From contig OY101117.1 in NCBI GenBank assembly GCA_956465555.1, positions 3,038,001-3,102,000 of the forward strand: a stretch of 64,000 nucleotides of DNA, written 5' to 3'. Shown in pieces: positions 61,774 to 64,000 of the stretch. The notes below the pieces were generated by a model. The model was not told the origin of the DNA. It worked only from the letters and a program-made list of their open reading frames with translations, and did not search any database. Both the position numbers and the translations under genes were made by a program. The DNA comes from Nitzschia sp. pyKryTriq1 (Eukaryota; Bacillariophyta; Bacillariophyceae; Bacillariales; Bacillariaceae). Positions within the stretch are counted from its first letter, which is position 1. Each line of letters starts with the position of its first letter.

Positions 61774-63485
61774 TTACAGTTCATTTTTCGATGAATCATC
61801 ACGAGTATCGTCCTCTTTCTTTTTGGAAGGTTGCTCCGATGTATCCGTCGCCGAGGGCGTTCGAGCTGCTTCTTCCTTGACCAAAATTTTGTGCGTCATA
61901 ATATCATAGTTTGGGCAAAAGTGATAGTTGGTCGTGAATTCATCCAGTTCTGGAACGTCCAAACTACGATGTATCGCCATGACCATTAGATTGGGTTGTC
62001 GATTGATATGAACGCCCGCGTCGGGAAAATTGATTCCACCTAACTTGGAAGACTCGTCTTGATCACAAAACAGAAAGATAGTCGCCACTTGATTGGGTTT
62101 CTCTACCACAAAGTGTTTCGTGGGGACTTTCGCATGGGTCGCACCAGGTAATCGACAAGTAGCAGGCATTTTCGTTTTGGGATCATCTTTTATGATTCCT
62201 TCCAGTTCTTCCTGGGTACAGGTTGGCAAGACAGTAACTCCAGTAGTGTCCTTGTGAATGTCCAACAGTTCTTCCCCGTGGTTGGTGTATTGACTTTGGA
62301 ATTCTAAATCGTTCCATCCCAAGGCGAATCGAGCCATTTCATAGAATTTACTCGCCAGGGAATGGACCAAAATTCCCTGCTTGGTTCGATCGTTGACTGT
62401 GGAAAAGGGGATATGGGCTCCTTCAGGAGAAGGAAAGTATTTCAGCGCTCGACATTCTTCCGGCGTCGTAAAGTTGGGCACTTGGAAAATACTGGAGGTA
62501 GGGCGCTCATGGAAGATCTGCATTAGAAATGGTCGATATTCTTCACCAGGGACTTCCTGGAAGTTCCAGCTGCGATTTTGCACTTCGATGGAAGTATCAA
62601 AGTCGACATCCCCACAGGCATAGGGTACTAATTCATTGGCCATTTGATGTCGTATCTGCGATTGAAAGTTTCGTTCTTCCTCTTGTTTGGCGAGAGTCTC
62701 ATTGACCTTTTGTTCCATGCACTCGGTCATGGCGTCCACCAGCTGCAATGGATCTGAAGATTTTTGTTTAACTTGTGCTTCGCAGGCATCCAATAATGCA
62801 TCCGCTTGGGCTTGGGCAATTGTTCGATCGTCTTCATGCTTGACATTAAAGTCTTTGTCAATCGTAAGCTCTACAAATAACGGATAAGACAAGCAAAGCA
62901 AAGCAAAGACAAAAAAGACAAGTGCGTACATAAGTGAGGTTTTAGTGAGTGCGCCCAGCCAAGCCATTCTCGATAGTAGTTATTTCGTTTTCACTTACGT
63001 TGTCCTTCTTGTTCATTGACTTGAAAGTATCCTTTTTTACAATCGCCCGGGATTCGGCACTCTCCCGTCTTTTTACTGGGCATTTCTCGGACTTCAAATT
63101 CATGTCCGATGTAGGAATTGATCCCCTGCTGTGCTCCATAGGGATATCCTTCTCCGCTTTCACTGTTGCTAATAAATGTGTTGGGTTGAACCGACCGATT
63201 GATCCACAAGACATCCACCCGACGGCCCGATTGGTTGTGGAGCTGGATAGTTCGTTGATTGGGCGTTTCTCGTCGCTCCTTGCCCAAGGCTGCGGCATTC
63301 ACAGTACCAGTAGTAGAAAGTTGAAGAATCAGCATCAATGCGGAAAGCGCCAGCAGTCGTCGTTGTTGTCCATTCTTCCAGAGAGATCGGCTTTTGCTTT
63401 TGCTGCTCCAGTTGTTCGGGTTGTTGCCATTGTGAACGACCGAAGCATCATCATCATGAAGGTACCGGTAGGATAAAATCTTCAT
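61774..63485 (-). CDS. VHL-beta-like domain fused to a prolyl-4-hydroxylase-like (2OG-Fe) domain
   Basis: Two exons: 62999-63485 and 61774-62870, joined over a 128-bp GT-AG intron. The product is 527 residues. A membrane or signal segment (about 43-64) precedes a VHL-beta-like strand set (about 78-135): TIQLHNQSGRRVDVLWINRS, then YPYGAQQGINSYIGHEFEVR. Residues W94, Y114, S124, H128 and F130 align with the VHL residues that hold hydroxyproline (W88, Y98, S111, H115, W117). A helical Gln/Glu-rich linker follows. The P4H-like domain (about 320-490) has DIHKDTTGV (H368, D370), ATIFLFCDQDESSKLGGINF, NLMVMAIHRS and a distal His in TNYHFCP (H479) with a following Lys. A second membrane helix appears only if the intron is read as coding, so I reject it. 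Likely a secretory or ER-located hydroxylase. Confidence 0.82.
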
Positions 63486-64000
63486 GCTGTTGAATGTTGG
63501 ATACCGCGTGATGGTATCAAGAAGGGCAGAATGATAGGAGTAATATCACAAGGTACAAGTAGTTGGAAGGTGTGCTCGGACGTGTTATTTTACACTACTA
63601 GTAGTAGTAGTAACTGTGTCATTTCGTCATTTCCGTCATGGTCCATGGTCATTGCATCGCATGCTGTTCCCGGTTCCCGCAGACATCACGACAATGTAAG
63701 GTACCAGTACCGGTAGTGGAAGGCGGATGCGAAGTCTGCGATGGGTCATGGGAATCCAATCCCGAACCTTCGGATTTAGGCCCAAACCGGGTAACATAAC
63801 AATAGTGAAGTTTCGAAATTCCAGATTCTAAATTCCTAAAATCTAGGGCAGAAGTAGCCGTTTGGAGTGGAGCGCGCCGGCAGAGACTAGGTTTTTGCGA
63901 TATTTTTGGCGCGCCTTTTATCGTGTTGTGTGTTCTGTGTTTGGCAACTTTTAGTGGCAAGTGGCAAGAACAAACATCGATCATCGCACATCTCATCGCA
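63486..64000. other. Right-edge intergenic region
   Basis: About 515 bp with a TAGTAG run near 63597-63612 and GTAC motifs near 63460 and 63700-63716. A 115-residue frame on the minus strand (63649-63996) has no domain and I reject it. Confidence 0.5.

Noticed and set aside
62871-62998. A second membrane helix of the P4H-like protein
   Set aside because: It is encoded by the intron; the GT-AG pair joins the exons in phase and removes it.
1-64000. tRNA genes, rRNA genes, CRISPR arrays, virus-like elements and complete transposons
   Set aside because: I looked for B-box-like GGTTCGAAT words, regular spacer arrays, terminal repeats and polymerase or transposase motifs and found none I can support. 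A tRNA with an intron could be missed by eye.

Overview
This window is nuclear DNA of a photosynthetic eukaryote with a secondary plastid, most likely a diatom. Genes lie on both strands without operons. Introns are few (usually one per gene), short (85-217 bp) and GT-AG. Four proteins (two DnaJ-like, one AlgH-like, one PDZ) start with a signal-peptide-like segment that ends in an aromatic ASAF-type motif, the usual mark of plastid import in diatoms. A heat-shock factor, a helicase-associated-domain protein, and long Ser/Thr/Asp/Gln/Asn tracts with simple codon repeats also fit. I see no tRNA, rRNA, CRISPR, virus-like element or complete transposon.

Layout. 0-13 kb: the edge of a Mis12-like kinetochore gene, a syntaxin-5-like Qa-SNARE, a RETSAT-like oxidoreductase (2 exons), a TKL-type protein kinase (2 exons), a C-terminal fragment of a GT10 fucosyltransferase, a helicase-associated-domain protein and a two-exon conserved unknown. 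13-30 kb: an acidic unknown, two paralogous family-92 glycosyltransferases that flank an ankyrin protein and a possible 2OG-oxygenase-like protein, and the first DnaJ-like gene. 30-43 kb: a repeat-containing acidic unknown, an IAH1-type SGNH esterase, a PCIF1-like cap methyltransferase, an IMP2-type mitochondrial inner-membrane peptidase, the second DnaJ-like gene, a PDZ protein and an AlgH/UPF0301 protein. 43-54.6 kb: a UBA + ZnF-UBP protein, a patatin-like lipase, a TMEM144-like transporter, a probable mitochondrial two-helix protein, a PI-PLC-X-like phosphodiesterase and an Aven-like protein. 54.6-57 kb: repeats, including a nearly perfect 420-bp tandem duplication. 57-64 kb: an HSF, a SEC14/CRAL-TRIO protein, a plastid PDZ protein and a two-exon protein that joins a VHL-beta-like domain to a prolyl-4-hydroxylase-like domain.

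The genes do not form one pathway; this is an ordinary mixed diatom neighbourhood. The strongest leads are the VHL-like/P4H-like fusion, which keeps the residues by which animal VHL recognises hydroxyproline; the pair of DnaJ-like genes with the same intron inside the HPD codon and the same shortened C-terminus; the dense arrays of short GTAC-centred palindromes in many intergenic gaps; and the WW-less PCIF1-like and Aven-like genes. All functions are read from motifs by eye. No database search or transcript evidence was available.
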